A stretch of 12,856 nucleotides of DNA from Pseudomonadota bacterium (GTDB taxonomy: Bacteria; Pseudomonadota; Gammaproteobacteria; Burkholderiales; Thiobacillaceae), in NCBI GenBank assembly GCA_030836725.1, contig JAUPLV010000055.1:1-12856 (forward strand). Reading direction: 5' to 3'. This document shows, piece after piece, positions 1 to 8,888 of this stretch. The notes under the pieces were generated by a model. It was not told where the DNA came from. It ran no database searches and saw only the letters and a list, made by a program, of their open reading frames with translations. The position numbers were made by a program, and so were the translations under genes. The first letter of the stretch is position 1. Each line of letters begins with the position of its first letter.

Positions 1-290
1 ACCAGTGGACGCTGCTCGAAGGGATCAACGACAGCGAGGCCGAGCTGGAAGGGATTGCTCGGCTGCTGGCCGGAAAACACGCGGTGATGAACCTGATTCC
101 CTACAACAGCGTCGAGGGCGTCGATGGCTTCGATTACCGCCGCCCGAGCTGGGAGCGCGCGGCCGAGATGGCGCGCCGCCTGCATGTGCGAGGAATCCTG
201 ACCAAGCTGCGCCACTCCGCGGGGCAGGATGTGGAGGGCGGTTGCGGCCAGTTGCGGGCGCGGGTGGTGGGCGTGGCGGCAAGCGCCTGA
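1..290 (+). CDS. RlmN/Cfr-family radical SAM RNA methyltransferase, C-terminal end (5' truncated by window)
   Basis: This is the last 95 codons of a gene whose start lies outside the window; the reading frame begins at base 3. The visible part carries the family pattern in order: TLLEGINDSEAE, then MNLIPYNSVEG, then TKLRHSAGQDVEGGCGQLRAR, ending at TGA 288-290. In RlmN and Cfr the equivalent of the cysteine in GGCGQL is the conserved one that carries the methyl group to an adenine of RNA (A2503 or A2508 of 23S rRNA). The TKLRHSAGQDV wording differs from canonical RlmN (typically TVRKTRGDDI). It therefore may be a paralogue with another RNA target rather than rlmN itself, so no gene symbol is given. 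The radical SAM cluster motif (CxxxCxxC) is not in view. Confidence 0.85.
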   Translation, partial: QWTLLEGINDSEAELEGIARLLAGKHAVMNLIPYNSVEGVDGFDYRRPSWERAAEMARRLHVRGILTKLRHSAGQDVEGGCGQLRARVVGVAASA

Positions 291-402
291 ACGGGGGGAA
301 TTCCAGCTGACAAATCAAAGCGGCCTGGCTCGAAATGTTTTCGGAGGGGAGTTGGTTCACTGTGCTTCTGGCAGATCGGATTTTCAAAAAAGGATTTTGT
401 GA

Positions 403-774
403 ATGATTATTCGCTGGATAGTAGGCGTTGCCCTTCTCTTTGGGATACTGATGATGATGTTGCCAAAGACGGACGAGAAGTCGCTCGCCAAGATTGCCTC
501 GCAGTCGATGCTGATGTGCACGAAAGATTTCCGCGAACACGTGGCCCGGAAGGTCGTTCAGAAAGAAGCTGTCGCCGTTGAATTCCAGAACAAATGCCCG
601 GACCTGATCGCTTGGGTGGAGGTGGATGCGAGTGGGGAAATGGTGATTGCCGGAAAAAAGCATCCGCTGAAAATGACATTAAGCCCGGTGGTGGAAGACG
701 GTCGGGTCCGCTGGAGTTGCCGCGGTGAGCCTGCGGCATCCGTGACAAGCCTGTGCCGTGGTTTCGAGGGCTAA
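403..774 (+). CDS. Small membrane-anchored protein with type IV pilin-like C-terminus
   Basis: The product is 123 residues. Residues about 2-20 form a hydrophobic segment (IIRWIVGVALLFGILMMML), probably an uncleaved membrane anchor, since no prepilin peptidase G-F/T-L site is visible. The C-terminal third reads MTLSPVVEDGRVRWSCRG, then SLCR. This resembles the ending of PilA-like pilins (…LTPT…ItWsC…PssCR), where the two cysteines form the pilin D-loop disulfide. Two more cysteines (about 39 and 65) could form a second pair. The start is supported by AGGA at 391-394, eight bases before the ATG. It stands alone, convergent to the hydrolase-protease gene, with no other pilus genes in view. GC is about 50-53%, lower than the tex region. 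The pilin resemblance is by eye; the function is unknown. Confidence 0.7.
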   Translation: MIIRWIVGVALLFGILMMMLPKTDEKSLAKIASQSMLMCTKDFREHVARKVVQKEAVAVEFQNKCPDLIAWVEVDASGEMVIAGKKHPLKMTLSPVVEDGRVRWSCRGEPAASVTSLCRGFEG

Positions 775-779
775 ACCTG

Positions 780-816
780 CATTGCGAAGCCGGAAGCCAG
801 GCGGTCTTGCAATGAC
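780..816. repeat. Degenerate REP-like inverted repeat (CATTGC…GCAATGAC)
   Basis: Arms CATTGC (780-785) and GCAATG (809-814), followed by AC, enclose a short GC-rich middle. The ending GCAATGAC is shared with the better-conserved element at 4137-4165. It sits between the convergent pilin-like and hydrolase-protease genes, the usual place for extragenic palindromic repeats. That the two are copies of one family is an inference from this short similarity. Confidence 0.35.
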
Positions 817-827
817 ACGTGAATCAA

Positions 828-842
828 ACGGGCCGAGCCCGT
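828..842. other. Perfect 6-bp-arm dyad between convergent genes, possible weak terminator of the minus-strand gene
   Basis: ACGGGC (828-833), spacer CGA, GCCCGT (837-842). Read on the minus strand the stem is followed by TTTGATT, which is a poor U-tract. It lies about 100 bases downstream of the stop of the hydrolase-protease gene. A transcription-ending role is possible but weakly supported. Confidence 0.3.
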
Positions 843-941
843 ATCGATTCCCTTGCCCGGCCAATTGTTTTATCGTCGCCTTCCTGGTTCGGCAGGTTGA
901 TTCGGGTCGCCAAGCTACGGATGCTTGCAAGGACTCATCGT

Positions 942-3395
942 CTAATTGCTAACGAGCATCTTCACCAGATTGGGCAATCCGGCGCCTTGCTGCGCACGCT
1001 CCCGCTTCAGGTCGGTGCAGGATTCGAGCAGTTTGTCTTTGACCTTGTCGGGGTAGCCGATGAATTCACCATGGATGGAGAGGAAGGCGGCAAGATGTCC
1101 TGATACATGCGGGGCAGCCATGCTTGTTCCGCTCATTTCCACATAAAGCTCATCTACGGTTTGCTTGCGGCCAACCGGTTTGTTGCGGCATGACAGGATG
1201 CGCTCTCCGGGCGCAACGACGTCGGGCTTTTGCCTGCCGTCCGCCGTGGGGCCTCTCGAGGAAAAGTAGGAACCTCCGTATATATGCGGGCTTTCCTTGT
1301 GCACGGAACCCACTACCACGGCTTCTTCCAGGTTGGCAGGATCGCCGATGGTGAGCGGCATGTTGGCCTGAATCTCGCCTTCTTCCGTTTCCAGCAGGGA
1401 ATAGCCTTCATTCCCGGCTGCAATGACGACCAGGACCCCCTGCCGCCAGAGGCGCCGAAGTTCCCGGCACAAGGGCGAATGGCCGCAGGCATAGGCACTG
1501 GGGTCGAATGGGCCGCCCAGGGAGAGGTTGACGCCATGGATCACGAGCCGGCCTGCCTGTTCGTTGGTGTGGAAGATATGGTCAAGCGCCTTGATGATCC
1601 AGGAGTCCTTGCCCTGTCCGATGTCGTCCAGCACTTTGTAGATGTGCAATCTGGATTCGGGCGCCATCCCGACCAGCGAGCGGTTGCCGACTGTGTGCTT
1701 GCCGGCGATGATGCCGGCCACATGGGTGCCGTGACCATGCCCGTCGTTGGCGGGCCCTTCCTTGAGCGGACCGGTTTTGGTGCAGTCGTAAGTTGCGACG
1801 ATGTTGCGCTGCTTGCCCTGGTCATCCAGGAAATGGGGATGCATTTCAAAAATCCCTGAGTCAAGCACGGCCCAATGGATGCACTCTCCATAGGAATGGT
1901 AGGCATTGTGCGCAGGGCGGATTTGCAGTGTGCTGATGGATTTTTCGATCAGCGCCTTCTTTTGCCCGTTCTTCCAGATGCGTTTGATGGCGCGCGTGCT
2001 GGGATCCCCCAGGCTGACGGCCAGGATTTCCGTTTCCTCGCGCGTCAGCCGTGCCGAAACGAAACGCTCAAGCGCTTCAACGGCATATTCGTCGTCGTGG
2101 TCTGCCTCTCCGATGCCGCGGCCAAGTCGCAATGCCTGAATGGAGTCGATCACTTTTCGGCGGATTTCATCGAGAGGCTGCTGCTGGTCGCGCAGTTCGG
2201 CAAGTTCGATGAGGACCTCATGACGCTGCTCTGCCGTTGCGTTCTCAAGCGAGCGGGCCATGTCGCGGGCAATCACGAAACTGCCGACCTGCTGGAACAA
2301 GGCGACATCGATTGCGTTGCGAACGGCCAGCTGCAGGGGTTCCGTGCGCAGGTACCCGGTTGCGGAATGCGGGTGGCGAGGGCTGTCCGGATTGATGACG
2401 GGAAAATCCTCGACCTTGTCGTAGTCGCCCGCCAGGTTGGCATCCAGCGCGACAGGATCAAGGCGATCGGCCACATTGATCCAATTCTCGGCAATGGCTG
2501 GAGCCGTCAGCTTCCTGACCCCCAGTATTTTCTTCAACTGGTCCCGAACCTCGGTCAGCCCAAGCGGTGAACCGATGGTGATAAACAACGGCACCCTGAT
2601 ATTGGGAATGTCGAGCATGGACAGGGCCAGGTAGGCGACCATCGATCCCTGGCTATGACTGATGACGATGAACGGCCCGCCATCGACCTCGATCCGCTTC
2701 CTGACCGATTCGAGCATGGCCTCGCGTCTTTCCGGCACGAAAAAAAGGTCATGAACATCTTTCAGGAATGCTTTGGTCAGCCGGCGCGTAATCCATCTGC
2801 GGACGGGTGCAGGCAAGGGCAGCACCTTGGCCTCCACGCCGCGTGCCGAGGGCGTCTTCTCTGCAAATGAATCGAGCGCTGCATGGCTGGCAAGCTTGCG
2901 CAGGAGCGCCATTTCCTGGCGGTCGGTGGTCAGGGAGGAAATTTCCTGGTCGAGCCAGGATGCCTGGTCGACGTCCAGGGCGGATATTTCTTTGGGCGAT
3001 GTCGAATCCATGCCGTCGGATAGGTCACCCGAGCTGCAATTACCGGCTTCCGGAACGGGGTAGCGTTCCCGGTTCACCCAGTAGGCGAGGCGGCTCCGGT
3101 CTCCGAGGTCGAAGCCGAACAGGGCGCTGTCCCATTGGCATTTCAGAATTGATGCAACCGGCTTGTTGCCGATGCCGTGAACGTAAAGTATCCGGCGAGC
3201 CCCCTGGGCTTCGGTTGACGCCTTGACGCTTTCATCGGTTGACTTGCTGAATCCTTTTTCAACCGCCTTTTTAAGATGATAAGTCGATAGAGGCAGGGCA
3301 GGCTTTTTGACGGGCTTCTCTTCCATGCCGCCGATAAGGGACGCTTCCTTGCGTATCCTGGATTTGCTGCGACCTGCCTTTTTTGTCGTTGCCAT
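942..3395 (-). CDS. Alpha/beta-hydrolase–subtilisin (S8) fusion protease
   Basis: The product is 817 residues from the ATG at 3395, which has GGGGGG about eight bases upstream. The frame stays open to 3623, but that extension has no family features. Residues 1-65 are a Lys/Arg-rich, probably disordered tail with no signal peptide or membrane segment, so the protein is likely cytoplasmic. Residues 66-360 look like an alpha/beta-hydrolase: strand plus HGIGNKP (73-79), nucleophile elbow SHSQGS with Ser248 (first Gly of GxSxG replaced by Ser), candidate acid Asp310 or Asp313, candidate His343 in PHSATGYL. Residues 375-490 are a helical linker. Residues 505-790 are a complete S8 domain: Asp512 (VLDSGI), His555 (HGTHVAG), oxyanion Asn662 (AAGNEG), Ser758 (GTSMAAP). 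Substrates are unknown. The gene stands alone, with GC about 52-58%, below tex. The S8 call is firm; the hydrolase call is good but its acid and His are inferred. Confidence 0.9.
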   Translation of the reverse strand: MATTKKAGRSKSRIRKEASLIGGMEEKPVKKPALPLSTYHLKKAVEKGFSKSTDESVKASTEAQGARRILYVHGIGNKPVASILKCQWDSALFGFDLGDRSRLAYWVNRERYPVPEAGNCSSGDLSDGMDSTSPKEISALDVDQASWLDQEISSLTTDRQEMALLRKLASHAALDSFAEKTPSARGVEAKVLPLPAPVRRWITRRLTKAFLKDVHDLFFVPERREAMLESVRKRIEVDGGPFIVISHSQGSMVAYLALSMLDIPNIRVPLFITIGSPLGLTEVRDQLKKILGVRKLTAPAIAENWINVADRLDPVALDANLAGDYDKVEDFPVINPDSPRHPHSATGYLRTEPLQLAVRNAIDVALFQQVGSFVIARDMARSLENATAEQRHEVLIELAELRDQQQPLDEIRRKVIDSIQALRLGRGIGEADHDDEYAVEALERFVSARLTREETEILAVSLGDPSTRAIKRIWKNGQKKALIEKSISTLQIRPAHNAYHSYGECIHWAVLDSGIFEMHPHFLDDQGKQRNIVATYDCTKTGPLKEGPANDGHGHGTHVAGIIAGKHTVGNRSLVGMAPESRLHIYKVLDDIGQGKDSWIIKALDHIFHTNEQAGRLVIHGVNLSLGGPFDPSAYACGHSPLCRELRRLWRQGVLVVIAAGNEGYSLLETEEGEIQANMPLTIGDPANLEEAVVVGSVHKESPHIYGGSYFSSRGPTADGRQKPDVVAPGERILSCRNKPVGRKQTVDELYVEMSGTSMAAPHVSGHLAAFLSIHGEFIGYPDKVKDKLLESCTDLKRERAQQGAGLPNLVKMLVSN

Positions 3396-3653
3396 TTTCC
3401 AACCCCCCTGGTCCCTGCAAATGAGTATGTCGATGACAAAGCAATAACAAATACTGTGGCATGATCCATGCCGATAGCGTCTTCCCGTTTCCCTGGATCG
3501 AATGACAAGCCGGATTTCTTCCCAAGAAGAAATGGAGATATGAATGTAGCTCAAATCTTGCCTGTTGATTATCCTGCGTCCGGGACGCGTAGTGGACGCG
3601 AGGGCCTTTCGGCCGCATCGCATTCCCGAGTAACCGACTTTTTATCGACCAGC
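3396..3653. other. Divergent intergenic region with a perfect dyad (3458-3472)
   Basis: This 258-bp gap separates the two divergent start codons and must hold promoters for both genes, but no convincing -35/-10 pair was found. It contains the perfect dyad GGCATG-ATC-CATGCC at 3458-3472, 63 bases upstream of the protease start codon, a plausible operator position. Two copies of GGACGCG lie at 3583-3589 and 3594-3600. The base composition is more AT-rich than the surrounding genes. Confidence 0.4.
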
Positions 3654-4064
3654 ATGAGCAATAACACTGTCCGGGCCCTACTGACTATTTCATTCAAGGG
3701 CGAGACTTACGAACTCGATTCCGTCATCGATCTGGATGGATGCCTCGGCGAGCCTGGCGTGGCGCCCAATTTCCATCAACGTCTGGCCAGGGTGGCCGGG
3801 ATTGATCCTTACTCCTATCTGTATGAGGTCCTGGAGTCGCACGAGATCGAGTTCTCGGACGCAACCGGGGTGGCGGCGCGAAGCTGCCGTGACGGCCGGT
3901 TCGACTGGAGCCGGTTCGAACAGGACGTGCGCGAGGAACGGGAGTGGCCCACCGTCAGGGCCATCGCCGAAGGCATCATGGGCGCGCGCGACTGGGAAGC
4001 CGAGACGTCGCTGAAGACGGCCTTGCTGGCCGCGTATCGGGCCGGCAAGGCGGGCGGCGCCTGA
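3654..4064 (+). CDS. Conserved-looking hypothetical protein, 136 residues
   Basis: The product from ATG 3654 begins MSNNTVRALLTISFKGETY. The frame is open back to 3468, but the extra 62 residues look like translated intergenic DNA (low complexity, no family-like pattern), so the internal ATG was preferred despite a weak ribosome binding site. The chain is acidic and soluble, with no signal peptide or membrane segment. A probable beta strand (residues 8-15), a DxDG-like stretch (DLDGC, 26-30), a PYSYLYEVLESHEIEF segment (52-67) and a helical C-terminus (about 98-133) are visible. Codon use is typical of the GC-rich host genes. I cannot assign a function. It ends just before a terminator-like hairpin and is convergent with tex. 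Confidence 0.7.
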   Translation: MSNNTVRALLTISFKGETYELDSVIDLDGCLGEPGVAPNFHQRLARVAGIDPYSYLYEVLESHEIEFSDATGVAARSCRDGRFDWSRFEQDVREEREWPTVRAIAEGIMGARDWEAETSLKTALLAAYRAGKAGGA

Positions 4065-4074
4065 GCCGCGCCTC

Positions 4075-4100
4075 CCCGGCGGGAACAAGCCGGGATTGTT
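4075..4100 (+). terminator. Probable terminator of the 136-residue protein gene
   Basis: CCCGGC (4075-4080) pairs with GCCGGG (4089-4094) across an eight-base loop, then ATTGTT. It starts 10 bases after the stop codon of the plus-strand gene. The U-tract is short and interrupted, so efficiency may be modest. Confidence 0.45.
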
Positions 4101-4136
4101 CGTCAAACCATACAACCAAGCTCTGATCGATACGCT

Positions 4137-4165
4137 GGATTGCTTCGGCTGCGCCTCGCAATGAC
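4137..4165. repeat. REP-like extragenic palindrome (ATTGC…GCAATGAC)
   Basis: ATTGC (4139-4143) and GCAAT (4158-4162) flank a GC-rich core, with GG before and GAC after. The overall sequence resembles a short repeat that I recall from the intergenic spaces of many bacterial genomes. It lies in the 149-bp gap between the convergent 136-residue protein gene and tex. A related, degraded form is at 780-816. Confidence 0.45.
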
Positions 4166-4213
4166 GGCCATGAGTGGATCAGGCCTTGCCGTTTGCCATT
4201 CGGTAACCCGAGC

Positions 4214-6571
<2,358 letters not shown>

Positions 6572-6634
6572 GGTTCGATCTGCTGAATGGTTTGGCCTTC
6601 GTGTCGCGAGGCCGGGGGATGAACTTTACGGGGT

Positions 6635-6647
6635 GGGCATTATGCCC
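6635..6647. other. Perfect 13-bp palindrome between nitroreductase and tex
   Basis: GGGCAT-T-ATGCCC is a perfect dyad 8 bases after the nitroreductase stop codon and about 64 bases before the tex start. No U-tract follows on the minus strand, so it is not an ordinary terminator. It could be an operator near a tex promoter or an mRNA-stabilising hairpin. Confidence 0.35.
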
Positions 6648-6654
6648 AAACTCT

Positions 6655-7311
6655 TCAAACCCAGCGCACCACCGCTTCCATCGGCTGACGTTTTTTCTCC
6701 GGCTGCGGGTTGACCCGGTAGCCGAACGCGACCATGACGGCGAGGCCGAAGCGCCCGTCTTCGAGCAGGCCGGCCTCATTCAGCACCTTCTCCGCATTTT
6801 CCTGGTTGAATCCCTCGATGGGGCAGGAGTCGATTCCGATCATCGCGGCGGCGGTCATCATGTTGGCCAGGGCGATGTAGGCCTGGCGGCAGCTCCAGTC
6901 GAACAGGGCGCGCGGTTCCTGCAGGCGGAAGTCGGTTTCGTGGAATTGCGGGTAGAGCTTGTGGCGGCGGGTGATGGCCTCGTCGGACATTTTCTGCACC
7001 TCGCGCATGAAGTTTTCCGTGTAGCCGGAGCCGGGTCGCATGTCCTCCTTGCGCGCCAGGATGGCGACAACGTGGCTGGCGGTGGGGAACTGGCCCTGGG
7101 CGCCCCAGCTGACGGCGCGCAGTTTTTCGCGCAGGGCCATGTCCTGAACAACCAGGAAGCGCCAGGGTTCGAAGCCGAAGGAACTGGGCGACAGCCGGCC
7201 CGTTTCGAGGATAAGGCGGAAGTCCTCGTCGGGAATCCTGCGCGCCGGGTCGAAAGTCTTGCAGGCGTGGCGGAAGTTGAAGGCTTGCAGGATGGCTTGC
7301 TTGTCGATCAT
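6655..7311 (-). CDS. NAD(P)H-dependent nitroreductase (NfsB/FMN type)
   Basis: The predicted 218-residue cytoplasmic flavoprotein would use FMN to reduce nitro-compounds, quinones or similar electron acceptors with NAD(P)H. The N-terminal FMN-phosphate contact motif is present (FRHACKTFDP, residues 13-22), as is SPSSFGFEPWRFLVV (41-55), both typical of the family. The central part (WSCRQAYIALANMMTAAAMIGIDSCPIEGF) matches the helical and second FMN-contact region, and LAVMVAFGYR is the usual C-terminal strand. The ATG at 7311 was chosen because family homology begins there; the open frame to 7422 is not family-like. It is divergent from the methyltransferase and co-oriented with tex. The exact substrate cannot be read from sequence. 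Confidence 0.93.
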   Translation of the reverse strand: MIDKQAILQAFNFRHACKTFDPARRIPDEDFRLILETGRLSPSSFGFEPWRFLVVQDMALREKLRAVSWGAQGQFPTASHVVAILARKEDMRPGSGYTENFMREVQKMSDEAITRRHKLYPQFHETDFRLQEPRALFDWSCRQAYIALANMMTAAAMIGIDSCPIEGFNQENAEKVLNEAGLLEDGRFGLAVMVAFGYRVNPQPEKKRQPMEAVVRWV

Positions 7312-7371
7312 GTCGTGGGCTTGCGATGGGGGCGGAAAGAAGCGGAATGAGCATTCTAATCGGGGTGAGCC

Positions 7372-7457
7372 GCGGTTTTTCCGGATGCCGGGACAATCCG
7401 TCATGTCGTGAATTCGATCCATTGTTCGGACAGCCGGGGTAAGCTCGGAAAAACCGC
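7372..7457. repeat. Pair of 12-bp perfect inverted repeats in divergent promoter region
   Basis: GCGGTTTTTCCG (7372-7383) and its exact reverse complement CGGAAAAACCGC (7446-7457) bracket 62 bases between the divergent nitroreductase and methyltransferase genes. The right arm ends 21 bases before the methyltransferase ATG. Such spacing could reflect a paired regulator site, a hairpin in the leader mRNA, or the ends of a very small relic element. No target duplication was seen. Confidence 0.5.
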
Positions 7458-7478
7458 ATTATTCGGAACCACCCGCCG

Positions 7479-8087
7479 ATGAACCCGAGCCTGCAGGAAT
7501 GCTACGACGGCTTTGCCGACACCTACGACGCCAACCGCGGCCTGTTCGACATGGGGCCGGTGTTCGAGGATTTCTGGCAGCGCCTGGCCAGGCGCGATGG
7601 CGATGCGCTCGACCTCGGCTGCGGCGCGGGCGAGCCCTTCGCGAAGAATTTCATCGAGCGAGGCTGGCGCGTTACCGGCGTCGATTTCTCCGCCCGCATG
7701 CTGCAACTGGCCGAGCGCTACGTTCCGGAGATGCGGCGCATCCACGCGGACATGGCGACGGTGAGCTTCGCGCCGGAAAGCTTCGACGCCGTCACCGCGG
7801 TCTATTCGCTGTTCCACCTGCCGCGCGCGCAGCACGCCGCGCTGTTCGGCAACATCCGCTCCTGGCTGCGTCCCGGCGGAAAGCTGCTGTTCACCTACGC
7901 CAGCCGCCACTACACCGGCGCCGAAACCTTCGACGGCCATATGGAATTCATGGGCCGGCCGCTTTACTACAGCCACGACACCCTGCAACACCTGCGCGGC
8001 ATCCTGGCCGACGCCGGCTTCGGCATCGAGGACGAGGCCTGGCGCGAGATCGGCGGCGAGACTTTCCTGTGGGTGACGGCGAAATGA
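7479..8087 (+). CDS. Class I SAM-dependent methyltransferase
   Basis: The product is a 202-residue soluble protein with a Rossmann-type SAM-binding fold. Motif I is ALDLGCGAGEPF (residues 43-54). The acidic end of strand 2 is GVDFSARML (67-75). A motif II-like strand is SFDAVTAVYSLFHLP (101-115), and the post-motif region SWLRPGGKLLFTY (128-140) is characteristic of this superfamily. The N-terminal SLQECYDGFADTYDANR resembles small-molecule methyltransferases of the UbiE/Tam sort. The substrate is not predictable. GGAA at 7465-7468, ten bases before the ATG, may serve as ribosome binding site. It is transcribed divergently from the nitroreductase; the DUF3465 gene follows after about 190 bases. 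Confidence 0.92.
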   Translation: MNPSLQECYDGFADTYDANRGLFDMGPVFEDFWQRLARRDGDALDLGCGAGEPFAKNFIERGWRVTGVDFSARMLQLAERYVPEMRRIHADMATVSFAPESFDAVTAVYSLFHLPRAQHAALFGNIRSWLRPGGKLLFTYASRHYTGAETFDGHMEFMGRPLYYSHDTLQHLRGILADAGFGIEDEAWREIGGETFLWVTAK

Positions 8088-8192
8088 TAGAGCGGGCGGC
8101 CGCGGGCCTGCTCCGCAATGCCAAAACGAAATGAATTCTTTTGCCCGGGAAACCCTGGATAGCTCAGCTTCGGATTGATTCTCGGAATCGAA

Positions 8193-8285
8193 ATGGAAAA
8201 AACACAGCGTGCAGCAAACGCGATCGGGCAGGTCATCGACACCCGTAGTTTCGGGTTTTCCCTGTTTTCCCCCTTCGTGCCATGA
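8193..8285 (+). CDS. Possible 30-residue leader ORF coupled to the DUF3465 gene
   Basis: An ATG at 8193 opens a 30-codon frame whose stop overlaps the next start as ATGA (8282-8285). The DUF3465 ATG itself lacks a visible ribosome binding site, which would make translational coupling useful. The peptide (MEKTQRAANA… ending FSPFVP) shows no recognised domain, and its own ribosome binding site is weak. It may be a chance frame. Confidence 0.25.
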   Translation: MEKTQRAANAIGQVIDTRSFGFSLFSPFVP

Positions 8286-8742
8286 ACAGATTCCTGCTGA
8301 TCGCCGCGCTCGCGGTCGCGGCTTATTTCGCGCTTGCCCCCGGCCCCCGCAACCCCGACAGCCCCGAGGCAGTGCCCGGTTCCGGTGTTGCTTCGATCCC
8401 CCGCGATGACGCCGATGCCGTCATCGAAAACGCCTTTGCCAAGCACATCGGCAACCTGCAGGTTGCGGGGCAGGGGACGGTGGTGAAGATGCTTCCGGAC
8501 GACAATGACGGCAGCCGGCATCAGCGCTTCATCGTGCGGCTGGGTTCCGGTCGGACGCTGCTGATGTCCCACAATATCGATCTGGCGCAGCGCATCGATT
8601 CGCTGCGCGTCGGTGACGCGGTGGATTTTTACGGCGAGTACGAATGGAACGCCAAAGGCGGCGTGATCCACTGGACGCACCGCGATCCGCAGGGCGTCAC
8701 CCGGCCGGCTGGATCAGGCATGGCGGGCAGACCTACCAGTGA
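8282..8742 (+). pseudogene. DUF3465 exported protein, frameshifted near the C-terminus
   Basis: The frame starting MNRFLLIAALAVAAYFALAPG has an N-terminal signal or anchor (residues 1-20). It then matches the DUF3465 pattern: GQGTVVKMLPDDNDGSRHQRF (64-83), LLMSHNIDLA, FYGEYEWNAKGGVIHWTH (117-133), DPQG (135-138). The family normally continues with an RHPxGW-type ending. Here that ending (RHPAGWIRHGGQTYQ, stop at 8740-8742) is present but in the next frame, starting at base 8695. A single missing C (GGCCGT read as GGCGT) at about 8693-8697 explains it. As sequenced, translation instead runs on to TGA 8816-8818, giving 178 residues with an unrelated 40-residue tail; the repaired protein would have 153. 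It may be a true mutation or a sequencing error. The family's function is unknown; the OB-like, exported nature is inferred. Confidence 0.85.
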
Positions 8743-8842
8743 GGATCGGACGATTACGGCCGATGGCCGGGGCGCGGGGCGGCCGCTTTCAGGAGCCTGC
8801 ATGCAGCGCGACGCGTGATCCGGCCCTGTTGTTTCAGTGATG

Positions 8843-8871
8843 AAAAAAGCCGGGGAGCCCCGGCTTTTTTT
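8843..8871. terminator. Strong bidirectional rho-independent terminator
   Basis: An A-run (8843-8848), then stem GCCGGG (8849-8854), loop GAGC, stem CCCGGC (8859-8864), then a run of seven T (8865-8871). It works in both directions and lies between the convergent DUF3465 gene, whose read-through stop is at 8818, and the SCP2-like gene ending at 8889. Confidence 0.93.
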
Positions 8872-8888
8872 GCATCATGCCGCTGCCC

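Noticed and set aside
25..663. 212-codon minus-strand open frame across the first two genes
   Set aside because: Pro/Arg-rich composition, overlapping the recognised RlmN-like end and the pilin-like gene; no domain.
3396..3623. 76-residue N-terminal extension of the hydrolase-protease
   Set aside because: No family-like sequence, and the ATG at 3395 has a good ribosome binding site.
3468..3653. 62-residue N-terminal extension of the 136-residue protein
   Set aside because: It overlaps the dyad and likely promoter region and looks like translated intergenic DNA; the internal ATG at 3654 is more natural.
7499..8134. 211-codon frame overlapping the methyltransferase gene
   Set aside because: Arg/Ala-rich shadow frame; the methyltransferase motifs are all in the other frame.
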